Assembly (NCBI RefSeq): GCF_002019605.1
Contig: NZ_KV917368.1
Location: 4,292,519-4,356,518 of the forward strand
Direction: 5' to 3'
Source: Alkalihalobacterium alkalinitrilicum
GTDB taxonomy: Bacteria; Bacillota; Bacilli; Bacillales; Bacillaceae_F
Length of the DNA stretch: 64,000 bases
Made by a program: the position numbers and the translations under genes. This document shows positions 24,678 through 32,929 of the stretch, one piece after another (the stretch's first letter is position 1; each line of letters opens with the position of its first letter). Under the pieces are notes generated by a model, which was given only the letters and a program-made list of their open reading frames with translations, was not told where the DNA came from and ran no database searches.

Positions 24678-25037
24678 ATGAGCTTACAATTTTACTGGTA
24701 TCCAAATTGTGGAACATGTAAAAAAGCAAAAAAGTGGTTTGATGACAATGAAATTGAGTATGAAGCTATACATATCGTTGAACATCCACCTAGTCGAGAA
24801 GAATTAGAGTCGCTCTACAACAAAAGTGGATTAGAAATTAAAAAGTTTTTTAATACGAGTGGAAAAAAATATCGTGAACTCGGGTTGAAAGATAAAGTAA
24901 AGGAATCTTCACCTGAAGAATTACTAGATATCCTCGTAACAGATGGTATGTTAATTAAACGTCCAATTGTTACCGATGGTGAAAAAGTGACGGTTGGGTT
25001 TAAAGAAGAGGAATTTGAAGAGAATTGGAAAAAGTAA
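24678..25037 (+). CDS. yusI: ArsC/Spx-family thioredoxin-fold protein YusI
   Basis: 119 aa with the ArsC/Spx fold. Residues 9-14 are PNCGTC, a CxxC redox pair, followed by the KKAKKWFDDN helix. LLDILVTDGMLIKRPIVTDGEKVTVGFKEEEF is the family's C-terminal signature with Arg/Pro before the cis-Pro strand. It lacks the RNA-polymerase-binding features I would need to call it Spx. Function in Bacillus is undefined (annotated arsenate reductase-like). AAGGAGGAG precedes ATG 24678. gcvH follows, as in B. subtilis. Confidence 0.85.
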   Translation: MSLQFYWYPNCGTCKKAKKWFDDNEIEYEAIHIVEHPPSREELESLYNKSGLEIKKFFNTSGKKYRELGLKDKVKESSPEELLDILVTDGMLIKRPIVTDGEKVTVGFKEEEFEENWKK

Positions 25038-25043
25038 CTAGGG

Positions 25044-25077
25044 TTGTATAACGTTACTAATTTATTATATAGTAACG
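25044..25077 (+). promoter_or_regulatory. gcvH promoter overlapped by an 8-bp inverted repeat
   Basis: TTGTAT (25044-25049) and TATATA (25066-25071) are separated by 16 bp. CGTTACTA (25052-25059) and TAGTAACG (25070-25077) are perfect inverted arms spanning the spacer and -10, as an operator would. No regulator is assigned. Confidence 0.5.
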
Positions 25078-25107
25078 ATGAACACCGAAATTATTGGAGG
25101 GATATTC

Positions 25108-25491
25108 GTGAATTTACCACAAGAACTAAAATACTCTGAAGAACATGAATGGGTAAAAATTGAAGGAAATAAAGTGCATATTGGAATTACAGATTTCGCA
25201 CAATCTGAATTAGGTGATATCGTATTCGTTGAACTACCAGAAATTGGCGATGAAATTACTGCGGACGAGCCATTCGGTAGCGTTGAATCGGTAAAAACCG
25301 TTTCAGAACTATACGCTCCAGTGAGTGGTAAAGTCGTTGAAATTAACGAAGGATTAGACGATGCACCCGAACTTGTAAATGAATCACCGTATGAAAAAGC
25401 ATGGATGATTGTAGTTGAATTATCAGATGCGTCTGAATTAGATAAATTAATGTCAGCTGAAAAATACCAAGAAATGATTAGTGAAGACTAA
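25108..25491 (+). CDS. gcvH: glycine cleavage system H protein / lipoyl relay protein
   Basis: Carries the lipoyl arm between P, T and L proteins of glycine cleavage. In Bacillus it is also the obligatory acceptor from which lipoyl groups are passed to the 2-oxoacid dehydrogenases. The start GTG 25108 gives [14 protein letters not shown] and 127 aa, with GGAGGG at 25096-25101. The lipoylation site is the Lys in [18 protein letters not shown]. It stands alone, without gcvT/gcvP, as in B. subtilis. Lipoyl synthase lipA lies at 57.2 kb. Confidence 0.96.
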   Translation: MNLPQELKYSEEHEWVKIEGNKVHIGITDFAQSELGDIVFVELPEIGDEITADEPFGSVESVKTVSELYAPVSGKVVEINEGLDDAPELVNESPYEKAWMIVVELSDASELDKLMSAEKYQEMISED

Positions 25492-25502
25492 GATCTAATC
25501 AT

Positions 25503-25593
25503 AAAAGGTTGACGGAAAGTGTTATCCTTAGGAGTGAAATGGCAGTAAATGCGGCACTCATGAGAGATTACAATGCTTGAAGTCAGCCTTTTT
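25503..25593 (+). terminator. long-loop terminator-like structure after gcvH
   Basis: AAAAGGTTGAC (25503-25513) pairs with GTCAGCCTTTT (25582-25592), one G-T, then T's. The loop is unusually long (~68 nt) and contains further short complementary segments. It could be the gcvH terminator with an embedded structure. Confidence 0.55.
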
Positions 25594-25706
25594 ATTTTCC
25601 CGAAATTTCCTCCCAACCAATGCAATAGCTAAGTTCTTCTCGGTTTGAAAAGCAAGAGTTTGGGGTATCGTAAACATAACCGCCCGAAAAGGAGGAGGTT
25701 TGATTT

Positions 25707-25952
25707 ATGATTGAAAAACAAATGAAGAAAGTAGACGTAACAAGTAAAGTCGATGGAAAATTAGAAAACGGAGCAATGAATTTATATATGGATGAGGCGC
25801 GTATCGGTAAAATTATTATGACAAACCAGGGAAATCAGTATGAGATGGCCGAAGGTTTTGAGTTTGACAGTAATAAAGTGTACCGTTATGAAAATGCCCA
25901 TCCAGAGAAACAAGATAAGTATGTCGATGATTGTGACTTAGGGTGGTGTTAG
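25707..25952 (+). CDS. yusG: YusG-like small protein (DUF2553-type)
   Basis: 81 aa, acidic, ending in DKYVDDCDLGWC with two cysteines near the C-terminus, as in the Bacillus YusG family. Function is unknown. AAAAGGAGGAGG at 25687-25698 gives good spacing to ATG 25707. It directly follows gcvH in the yus neighbourhood, which supports the name. A terminator lies 4 bp after its stop codon. Confidence 0.7.
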   Translation: MIEKQMKKVDVTSKVDGKLENGAMNLYMDEARIGKIIMTNQGNQYEMAEGFEFDSNKVYRYENAHPEKQDKYVDDCDLGWC

Positions 25953-25955
25953 GTG

Positions 25956-25986
25956 AAAGCGAGGGGGAAGAGCCCTCGCTTTTTTC
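25956..25986 (+). terminator. terminator after yusG
   Basis: AAAGCGAGGG (25956-25965) pairs perfectly with CCCTCGCTTT (25973-25982), followed by T's. Confidence 0.93.
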
Positions 25987-26061
25987 AGCGTGGTATAAAC
26001 ACCCGTAAGTTAAATAACCTTAATGTCGTTATTCCAAAAATAAAACTAGAAGGCACTTCCA

Positions 26062-26091
26062 TTGCCAAAACGGATACTTTTCACATAAAAT
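26062..26091 (+). promoter_or_regulatory. probable promoter of the DUF4395 gene
   Basis: TTGCCA (26062-26067) and TAAAAT (26086-26091) are separated by 18 bp, 48 bp before the start codon at 26139. Confidence 0.45.
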
Positions 26092-26138
26092 GACTTAAAC
26101 ACATAAATTCTTATCGGGATAAGGAGGCTTTGTATAGT

Positions 26139-26552
26139 ATGAAGGATATTCCAAAATCTTTTGTAAGAGCAAACCAATATACAATGGTCGTTTTAACAGT
26201 ACTTTCAATCAGCTTTCAAAGTGTGGCATTATTAGCCTTAACATTATTGTTTGTATTACTACCACTGTTTTTTGGACCGAAGGCAAATATTGCGTTTGCT
26301 GTCGCCAAGCAGTTAAACAAAGACGCTTCAAAGGATGAAACCGAAGCGGCTGAACTTCAACGCTTTAATCAAATGATTGCAGCATCCTTGTTAGGGATCG
26401 CGTTTATTTTACTCCTTGTAACAGGACATTGGTTCGGTTGGGTTCTCGTTGGCATGGTATCGGTGGCTGCGACAGTGGCGTTACTAGGTTTTTGCGTCGG
26501 CTGCTTTTTATATTTTCAATTTAAAAAATTAAAATACGACCTAAAGAAATGA
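26139..26552 (+). CDS. DUF4395 family membrane protein
   Basis: 137 aa with about four hydrophobic segments: two at residues ~18-48 and two at ~85-130. The signature region ends GFCVGCFLYFQFKKLK, with two close cysteines at the end of the last helix, typical of DUF4395; members are often near thiol-redox proteins. Function is unknown. I start at ATG 26139 (MKDIPKSFVRANQYT) because AAGGAGG at 26121-26127 is too close to TTG 26130. Its stop codon lies inside the following terminator stem. Confidence 0.75.
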   Translation: MKDIPKSFVRANQYTMVVLTVLSISFQSVALLALTLLFVLLPLFFGPKANIAFAVAKQLNKDASKDETEAAELQRFNQMIAASLLGIAFILLLVTGHWFGWVLVGMVSVAATVALLGFCVGCFLYFQFKKLKYDLKK

Positions 26553-26580
26553 GGATGACGAAAAGTCACCTCATTTTTTT
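26548..26580 (+). terminator. terminator overlapping the DUF4395 stop codon
   Basis: AAATGAGG (26548-26555) pairs with CCTCATTT (26569-26576), with TGAC/GTCA inside, then T's to 26580. The TGA stop lies in the 5' arm. Confidence 0.9.
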
Positions 26581-26750
26581 CTGTCCAGTGGAGGAAGAGG
26601 AATACTTTTACTGGTGGAAGTTTCATTTTATATGGAACTCACCTTAATTTTACAAAAAAATTATAGTGAAAAACTCTATGCAAACTCGAAATAATTGACT
26701 ATTATATTTAGGGTAGCGAAATTTATTTCGGGAAGGAAATTGAAATTAGA

Positions 26751-27992
26751 ATGTCTAAGTTTATTGGGGATTGGGGTAATCAATTAAAAAGTTATAACAA
26801 AAATGTTCGGTTATTCTTACTCACATCCTTTTTAGGAAATGTCGGTATGGGCATTTTCATGATCATATACAATTATTATATTCGTGAACTGGGCTATGAC
26901 GATCAAGTAAATGGAAAAGTGATTGCGATGACCGCAATGGCCTCAGCAATCTTTTTATTACCTGCGGGATTAATGAGTGATAAAGTTGGAAGAAAAAAGG
27001 TAATTTTAGTTGGGGCTGTTTTTTCTGCCATTACCTTACTTCTAAGGGCGGTCTTCGTGGACGAGTCACTTTTGCTTGTAAGTGCATTTTGTACCGGTGT
27101 TTTCATGGCATTTATACAAGTTTCTTCCATTCCCTTGCTGGCGGAAAACTCTACTGAAAAACAACGTGTTCATTTGTTTAGTTTTAATTTTGCATTAATA
27201 ATGGTCGCTAATGTTGTCGGTAATGTAGTTGGAGGAACGTTAAGTGATGCGCTGCAAGCCTTTTTATCTTTAAGTCCCTTATGGAGTGTTCGAATTACGT
27301 TACTCGTTGGAGCAGCATTCTTCTTTGCTTCGATCATTCCTGTATTAAAAATCAATGAGAAAAAGAAGCTTAAAACTGAAAAAACAGCTGCAAGTTCATT
27401 TACAAGTATTTTCAAAACACAGAAATCAGGCTTGAAAATGATTGCGCTTTTTGCCATTGCTCAGTTAATTATAGGTTTTGGTTCAGGACTTGTAATACCG
27501 TACTTAAATTTATATTTTACCGATCGATTTGAGATTAACAAATCACTTGTTGGTATTATTTTAGCCCTTGGTCAAGCGAGCACTGCAATCGCATTAATGA
27601 TTGGCCCAGCAGTCGTGAAACGATTTGGTGAAGTTCGAGCCGTTGTCATTTTACAACTATCTTCATTACCATTTCTGTTATTAACTGCTTACACTGAAAA
27701 TCTTTGGTTCGCTGTGATTGGATTTTTATTCCGTCAGGCTTTAATGAATGCAGGAAATCCGATTCAAATGTCATTAATGATGAGGAGCGTGGATGACTCT
27801 ATAAAAGGGTTAGCGAACTCAGTCGGACAAATGGTGTTCCAATTAGGTTGGGCGGTGATGGGGCCTGTTTCGATGACGTTTGTCATGTTATATGGTGCAT
27901 ATTATGGATATGCGATCGTCTTTTCAATCACTGGTGGACTGTATTTAATTGGCTCTATTTATTTTTATCTCGTATTTCGAAAGGTTAAATAA
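26751..27992 (+). CDS. MFS transporter
   Basis: 413 aa with about 12 TM segments. The loop 2-3 motif is SDKVGRKKVILVGAVFSA. A basic central loop (NEKKKLKTEKTAASS) separates the two halves, and the second half has NPIQMSLMMRSVDDSIKGLANS. The pattern resembles uncharacterised Bacillus efflux-type MFS proteins. The substrate is unknown. ATG 26751 is preceded by GGGAAGGAAATTG, a modest SD. It stands alone between a terminator and the methionine S-box leader. Confidence 0.85.
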   Translation: MSKFIGDWGNQLKSYNKNVRLFLLTSFLGNVGMGIFMIIYNYYIRELGYDDQVNGKVIAMTAMASAIFLLPAGLMSDKVGRKKVILVGAVFSAITLLLRAVFVDESLLLVSAFCTGVFMAFIQVSSIPLLAENSTEKQRVHLFSFNFALIMVANVVGNVVGGTLSDALQAFLSLSPLWSVRITLLVGAAFFFASIIPVLKINEKKKLKTEKTAASSFTSIFKTQKSGLKMIALFAIAQLIIGFGSGLVIPYLNLYFTDRFEINKSLVGIILALGQASTAIALMIGPAVVKRFGEVRAVVILQLSSLPFLLLTAYTENLWFAVIGFLFRQALMNAGNPIQMSLMMRSVDDSIKGLANSVGQMVFQLGWAVMGPVSMTFVMLYGAYYGYAIVFSITGGLYLIGSIYFYLVFRKVK

Positions 27993-28010
27993 ACGTTTAA
28001 TTAAAAGTGG

Positions 28011-28040
28011 TTGACAACAAATTTCGACACATGTTATCAT
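28011..28040 (+). promoter_or_regulatory. sigma-A promoter of the metNIQ leader
   Basis: TTGACA (28011-28016), then 18 bp, then TATCAT (28035-28040) preceded by TGT (extended -10). The S-box aptamer begins 43 bp later. Confidence 0.85.
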
Positions 28041-28082
28041 TCTCTCATTGCTTTAATAAATTCATAATTTAATAGCTATTAG

Positions 28083-28258
28083 CTCTTATCTAGAGTGGTG
28101 GAGGGACTGGCCCGAAGAAACCCGGCAACCTTTGAAAACACGAAAAAGTGTTAAGAAAGGTGCTAAATCCTGCAAGGTGAAATCCCTTGAAAGATGAGAG
28201 AAAGGACTAACATTGCGATTAAACCTTTCTGTTCATCTGTTGACGGAAAGGTTTTTTT
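28083..28258 (+). promoter_or_regulatory. SAM-I riboswitch (S-box) with terminator, controlling metNIQ
   Basis: The conserved core GGAGGGACTGGCCC and AAACCCGGCAACC are present. P1 is CTCTTATC (28083-28090)/GATGAGAG (28193-28200). AAAGGTGCTAAATCC is the J3/4-P4 region. The expression platform is AAACCTTTC (28221-28229)/GGAAAGGTTT (28245-28254) plus T's. S-adenosylmethionine stabilises the aptamer and favours termination. Confidence 0.96.
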
Positions 28259-28378
28259 ATTCAAAAGTAAACTTTTAATAGAAGGTAGTATCGCCTTTAT
28301 TACAAGTAAACATATAGGAAAAGTATAGATAGAAAAAATAGAGAGATGGGAGAAAAATAATAAAAAAGGAGGATCACG

Positions 28379-29401
28379 ATGATAAATTTAAGCGGCATTC
28401 GAAAACTGTTTAAAACAAAAGACGGAATTGTAACAGCAGTAGATCATGTTGATTTAAATATAAATGATGGTGAAATTTACGGAATTATTGGTTACAGTGG
28501 TGCAGGAAAAAGTACACTCATTCGTATGCTAAATAGTCTAGAACGGCCGACAGAAGGAACGGTTACTGTTGCAGGAAAAGAGCTTTCGTCATTAAAAGGA
28601 AAATCATTACGGAAAGCGCGACAAGAAATTAGTATGATCTTCCAGCACTTTAACTTATTATGGTCAAGAACAGTCAGTGAAAATATTGTGTTCCCGTTGG
28701 AAATTGCTGGTGTGCCTAAAGAAGAACGTAAACAGCGAGTGGACGAGTTGATAAAGCTCGTTGGATTAGAGGGTAGAGGCGGATCGTATCCTTCCCAGCT
28801 GAGTGGGGGTCAAAAGCAAAGAGTCGGAATTGCAAGAGCGCTTGCGAATAACCCGAAAGTACTCCTTTGTGATGAAGCAACATCTGCGCTCGATCCAAAA
28901 ACGACAGACTCGATTTTAGAATTACTCGTTGATATTAATAAAAAGCTTGGCTTAACGATTGTCCTAATTACGCATGAAATGCACGTCATTCGGAAGATCT
29001 GCCATCGTGTAGCCGTGATGGAAGCAGGGAAGGTCGTCGAAGAAGGTCCTGTTCTTGAGGTCTTTAAACATCCAACTGCTGGTATTACGAAACAGTTCGT
29101 AAAACAAGTTACAGATCCTGAAGAGACGAAAGAAACGATTTCCCACATTATTGAAGAAGAAACGGGAAAAGTCATTCAATTAAGCTTTGTTGGCGAAGAA
29201 ACGGAAAAACCGTTAATCACTAGAATTATACGGAATTTTGATATAGAAGTTAACATTTTACAAGGAAAGATCTCGCAAACGCAAGAAGGAGCGTATGGAA
29301 CGCTTTTTATACAGATTAAGGGAGCAGAAAATGAGATCGAAAATGTGATTGCCTTTATTCGAGAGCAAGGAGTTCAAGTGGAGGTGATCGATCATGTTTA
29401 A
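28379..29401 (+). CDS. metN: methionine ABC transporter ATP-binding protein (locus 1)
   Basis: ATPase of the methionine importer. It has 340 aa: Walker A GYSGAGKST near residue 40, Q-loop, signature LSGGQKQRVGIARAL, Walker B VLLCDEATSALD, and H-loop ITHEM. From about 265 follows a C-terminal NIL/ACT-like domain that binds methionine and causes trans-inhibition. AAAGGAGG precedes ATG 28379. It overlaps metI by 8 bp. It is paralogous to the metN at 62893, which is also behind an S-box. Confidence 0.96.
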   Translation: MINLSGIRKLFKTKDGIVTAVDHVDLNINDGEIYGIIGYSGAGKSTLIRMLNSLERPTEGTVTVAGKELSSLKGKSLRKARQEISMIFQHFNLLWSRTVSENIVFPLEIAGVPKEERKQRVDELIKLVGLEGRGGSYPSQLSGGQKQRVGIARALANNPKVLLCDEATSALDPKTTDSILELLVDINKKLGLTIVLITHEMHVIRKICHRVAVMEAGKVVEEGPVLEVFKHPTAGITKQFVKQVTDPEETKETISHIIEEETGKVIQLSFVGEETEKPLITRIIRNFDIEVNILQGKISQTQEGAYGTLFIQIKGAENEIENVIAFIREQGVQVEVIDHV

Positions 29402-30062
29402 TGAATGGCTTAGCAAAATGAAATGGGATAAATTATGGGAAGCAACGGTTGAAACCATTTATATGACGTCAATCTCGGTTGCCGCAACGTTCGTCATTGG
29501 GATTGTTTTAGGACTTATTTTATATTTAACAAGTAAGGGAAACTTATGGGAAAACCGTCCCGCTAATCTAATTGTAAGTTTGATTGTCAATGTATTTAGG
29601 TCTATTCCGTTTATTATCCTAATTGTATTACTCATCCCGTTTACAAGAGCGTTAATGGGTACAATGCTAGGGGCGAATGCGGCGCTACCCGCTTTAATTA
29701 TTGGCGCGGCTCCTTTCTATGCTCGTATGGTAGAAATCGCCTTAAGAGAAATCGATAAAGGTGTGATTGAAGCCTCGCAGTCGATGGGTGCAACGAATTG
29801 GCAAATCATTTATAAAGTATTAATTCCAGAGTCACTACCAGCGTTAATCTCAGGAATTACCGTTACAGCGATTGCTCTCGTAAGTTATACAGCAATGGCA
29901 GGGGTGATCGGGGCTGGAGGACTGGGCCACTTTGCATACTTAGAAGGGTTCCAGAGGAATAATACAACCATTACTATGGTGGCAACAATCGCAATCCTAT
30001 TAGTTGTTTTCGTTATTCAATGGATTGGAGATTATTTCACAAATAAAACAGATAAACGTTAA
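29394..30062 (+). CDS. metI: methionine ABC transporter permease (locus 1)
   Basis: 222-aa integral membrane permease with about five TM helices. The EAA-type cytoplasmic loop EASQSMGATNWQIIYKVLIPE contacts MetN. GTGGAGGTGATC lies upstream of ATG 29394, within the end of metN, so the two are translationally coupled. metQ follows 19 bp downstream. Confidence 0.95.
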   Translation: MFNEWLSKMKWDKLWEATVETIYMTSISVAATFVIGIVLGLILYLTSKGNLWENRPANLIVSLIVNVFRSIPFIILIVLLIPFTRALMGTMLGANAALPALIIGAAPFYARMVEIALREIDKGVIEASQSMGATNWQIIYKVLIPESLPALISGITVTAIALVSYTAMAGVIGAGGLGHFAYLEGFQRNNTTITMVATIAILLVVFVIQWIGDYFTNKTDKR

Positions 30063-30081
30063 TCAAGGGGGAAAAAAAGAG

Positions 30082-30942
30082 ATGAAAAAGTTCTTAAGTT
30101 TAATTGGAGCTGCAGCGATTTCTTTATCATTAGTCGCTTGTGGCGGTGGCGCTGAAGAAGAGCCGCAAACAGAAGAAACACCAGGTGAAGAAGAAGCAGC
30201 ACAAGAAGAACATGTAAAGCTAGTCGTAGGAGCATCAGCTGTTCCGCATACAGAAGTATTGGAATTTGCTGCTCCACTTTTAGCGGAAAAAGGGATCGAT
30301 CTTGAAATTAGAACATTCACGGATTATATTTTACCGAACCAAACGTTAGAAAATGGCGAATTAGATGCGAACTATTTCCAAACACCAGGTTATTTAGCTA
30401 TGCAAATTGAAGAGTTTGGTTATGAGTTCGAAAGCATCGGGCCCATTCACGCGGAGCCAATCGGTGTTTATTCAAAAGAGTACAGCAGTTTAGATGAACT
30501 TCCGGATGGAGCAACAATTATCATGAGTGAATCTTTTAGTGATCACGGTCGTATTTTACCAATCTTTGAGCGTGCAGGTGTGATCGAGCTTGACGTAGAA
30601 GAAGGTCAATTAGCACAGCGTGAAGACATTGTTTCCAATCCAAAAAACTTAGATTTTTCAACACTTGTAGAAGCTAGTTTGCTTGCTCCTTCATTTGAAA
30701 GTGGAGAAGGAGATGCAGTTGTTATCAATACAAACTTTGCACTACAGGGTGAAGTTGATATTGAAAAATACGGTATTGCATTTGAAGGACAAGATGTGCT
30801 TCAACCGAACTTAATCGTTGTTCGCTCTGAAGATGTAGATCGTCCAGAAATCCACACTTTATTTGAGGTGTTACGTTCTGAAGAAGTAGTAAACTTCATT
30901 CATGAAAGATATGACGGTGCCGTTATTCCTTGGAGTGAATAA
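30082..30942 (+). CDS. metQ: methionine-binding lipoprotein MetQ
   Basis: Captures methionine (NlpA/MetQ family) outside the membrane for MetNI. The start at ATG 30082, with GGGGGAAAAAAAG upstream, gives a lipoprotein signal peptide MKKFLSLIGAAAISLSLVAC, in which Cys20 after the LVA lipobox becomes the lipidated N-terminus. An acidic, low-complexity linker (EEEPQTEETPGEEEAAQEE) follows, then the binding domain with ANYFQTPGYL. It has 286 aa. The longer frame from 30004 overlaps metI. A strong terminator ends the operon. Confidence 0.95.
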   Translation: MKKFLSLIGAAAISLSLVACGGGAEEEPQTEETPGEEEAAQEEHVKLVVGASAVPHTEVLEFAAPLLAEKGIDLEIRTFTDYILPNQTLENGELDANYFQTPGYLAMQIEEFGYEFESIGPIHAEPIGVYSKEYSSLDELPDGATIIMSESFSDHGRILPIFERAGVIELDVEEGQLAQREDIVSNPKNLDFSTLVEASLLAPSFESGEGDAVVINTNFALQGEVDIEKYGIAFEGQDVLQPNLIVVRSEDVDRPEIHTLFEVLRSEEVVNFIHERYDGAVIPWSE

Positions 30943-30963
30943 TAAATTAAAATGATGGCAAAG

Positions 30964-31000
30964 GTGTTCGAAAAGCTTAGGCTTTTCGGACACTTTTTTT
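30964..31000 (+). terminator. terminator of metNIQ
   Basis: GTGTTCGAAAAGC (30964-30976) pairs with GCTTTTCGGACAC (30981-30993), one wobble, followed by seven T's. Confidence 0.95.
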
Positions 31001-31100
31001 ATTCTAGAAACTGAAAAAAGACTAGGAAGAGGTGTTCGATATGAAGCGCGAGCATGGCGATCATGATGGTCGCGATAGGAAGTCACAAGAAGATCACGGA

Positions 31101-31560
31101 CACTATAGGAGTTCATAGTGCCCGAAGAAGGCAGTTGCGAGTAGTTGGCGGTCACTATAGAGAGCTCATAGTGCCCGCAGGAGGCAGTTGCGAGTAGTTG
31201 GCGGTCACTATAGAGAGCTCATAGTGCCCGCAGGAGGCAGTTGCGAGTAGTTGGCGGTCACTATAGAGAGTTCATAGTGCCCGCAGGAGGAAGTCAAAAG
31301 AAGAGAGCGGTCACTATAGAGAGTTCATAGTGCCCGAAGGAGAAAGCAAAAGAAGAGAACGGTCACTATAAAGAGTTCATAGTGCCCGAAGAAGGAAGCC
31401 AAAAGAAGAGAACGGTCACTATAAAGAGTTCATAGTGACCGAAGAAGGAAGCCAAAAGAAGAGAGCGGTCACTATAGAGAGTTCATAGTTCCTGAAGGAG
31501 AAAGCAAAAGAAGAGAGCGGTCACTATAGAGAGCTCATAGTTCCTGAAGGAGAAAGCACA
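31101..31560 (+). repeat. 52/53-bp tandem hairpin array 2 (nine units, degenerate ends)
   Basis: CACTAT occurs at 31101, 31153, 31206, 31259, 31312, 31364, 31417, 31470 and 31522, i.e. at 52 or 53 bp. The core is GGTCACTATAGAGAG..TCATAGTG; the linker changes gradually from GCAGTTGCGAGTAGTTG in the first units to AAGCAAAAGAAGAG in the later ones, so the array seems to have grown from two ends or versions. Degenerate units continue on both sides (about 31045-31100 and to about 31585). It lies 100 bp after the metQ terminator. Related to arrays 1 and 3. Confidence 0.93.
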
Positions 31561-31610
31561 AAGGAAGAAAAATCACCATAATGCCCTATATATCAACGAA
31601 AAAATACTAC

Positions 31611-31861
31611 TCCGTTTAACTGGCTCTAAAATTCACACATCAATGCTACCTGATAATAGGCAATGTTTATAGCAGCAAACGTAATAATATAGACAATTAA
31701 GATTATTTTCTGGCGCCATCGTGCAAATTTTATTAGCATCGTTGTCTTTAAGGAAACAAGAAAGTCTAAGTGGAAGATAAGCTCTAGCAAAAAACCGGTT
31801 GGTGCAACTCATACTAAGTGAGGGATGCAGGAAAACCCCCGCTGAATAGATTTTACTTTAT
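31611..31861 (+). repeat. structured repeat element, copy C (degenerate, with internal extra sequence)
   Basis: The left end TCCGTTTAACTGGCTCTAAAATTCACA matches copy A with changes. About 85 bp of extra AT-rich sequence sits between about 31650 and 31740. The rest then follows copy A: AAACAAGAAAGTCTAAGTGGAAGATAAGCTC, a changed middle, GTGAGGGATGCAGGAAAACCCCCGCTGA and the right end TTTTACTTTAT. The outer stem is degraded but partly compensated (GGCTCT/AGCTCT). Confidence 0.65.
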
Positions 31862-31997
31862 ACAACAAAAAACAAAAAAATCTAACCCCCTCTTTCCACC
31901 AGCTTGTAAGCACTATTGAACAACGATACATAAAATCCTGAGAAAAAGGCATAATAGGTTCGTTAATTGTGTTCAGCTAATAAGGAGGGTACATACG

Positions 31998-32402
31998 ATG
32001 AATCAACAAGACCAAAATCAAGATCAGCAACAGGACAGCGTCATTCAAATGGCTTTGCAAGACTACAAAGAAGGTTTGGGACAGTTTCTTCAAAAAATGC
32101 CAGATATCGCAGGAAAATATAACGAATTCACGGAAGCTTGTTTTAAAGAAGGCAAACTAACAAAAAAAGAAAAACAGCTCATGGCATTAGGTATTAGTGT
32201 GTTTGCACAAGACGAGTATTGCATCATATACCATACAAAAGGTTGTCTCGATGAAGGGTGCAGCGAGGAAGAAATTCTTGAGGCGCTCGGTGTAACAGCC
32301 GCGTTTGGTGGAGGAGCAGCGATGAGTCAAGCGGTAACGTTAGTTCAAGAAGCAATTTCTGAATTAAGTAATTCAGATGATCAACAACAGCAGAAACATT
32401 AA
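31998..32402 (+). CDS. yurZ: carboxymuconolactone decarboxylase-like protein YurZ
   Basis: 134 aa of the CMD/AhpD superfamily. The helical core [41 protein letters not shown] has a single Cys-x-x-x-His in place of the AhpD CxxC, so peroxidase-reductase activity is not assured. Both ends are Gln-rich. It lies between metNIQ and sufC, the position of B. subtilis yurZ. TAAGGAGG precedes ATG 31998. The biochemical role is unknown. Confidence 0.85.
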   Translation: MNQQDQNQDQQQDSVIQMALQDYKEGLGQFLQKMPDIAGKYNEFTEACFKEGKLTKKEKQLMALGISVFAQDEYCIIYHTKGCLDEGCSEEEILEALGVTAAFGGGAAMSQAVTLVQEAISELSNSDDQQQQKH

Positions 32403-32675
32403 CCTTTATTTTAAACTGCCTGATTGCCCATACACAGTGGTTCATTTTCTCCATTTGTGAGCATGAAGGAGTATCTGTGTTGAATTGTATAGCATAACTA
32501 CGTGAGAAAAGTTGACTGTATGAAATGAAAGATTGTCAGATAATTTAACACTATATCGTAGTTGGGAATAAATCGTCAGGATGATAAGATTGTTTGTAGA
32601 TAAAGCGCAACTAAGCTCTCGTTTGTAAAAAACGACTAATCAAAAGTTCGCTTTAAAAATGGAAAGGATTGATTT

Positions 32676-32855
32676 ATTATCCACTCGATTAAAACGAATT
32701 ACACAGGTGAAATGGAAAAAGCGATGCAACAAAGCCATGGAATAGGGTATGAGGAGTATAATCGAAGCTTGGACAAACGTATGGAAATCGAAAAGGCGCG
32801 CGATATAGAATATAAGCGATCAATAAAATTAGCAATAGAATTCAATCCACGTTAA
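32676..32855 (+). CDS. small hypothetical protein (possible ATT start)
   Basis: The frame is open from 32673 to the TAA at 32853. Starting at ATG 32712 gives 47 charged residues (MEKAMQQSHGIGYEEYN...IEFNPR) but a poor SD. Starting at ATT 32676, 8 nt after GAAAGG, gives 59 residues. A terminator at 32872 follows within 17 bp, which suggests a real transcript. I do not recognise the protein. Transcript mapping or conservation would decide. Confidence 0.35.
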   Translation: MIHSIKTNYTGEMEKAMQQSHGIGYEEYNRSLDKRMEIEKARDIEYKRSIKLAIEFNPR

Positions 32856-32871
32856 AATAATAAATGTAGAT

Positions 32872-32907
32872 AGAGGCTGATTCATTCATCATGAGTCAGT
32901 CTCTTTA
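32872..32907 (+). terminator. terminator after the small gene
   Basis: AGAGGCTGA (32872-32880) pairs with TCAGTCTCT (32896-32904), one G-T, then T's. Confidence 0.75.
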
Positions 32908-32929
32908 TCTAGTTACAGTCTCTAGCTCC

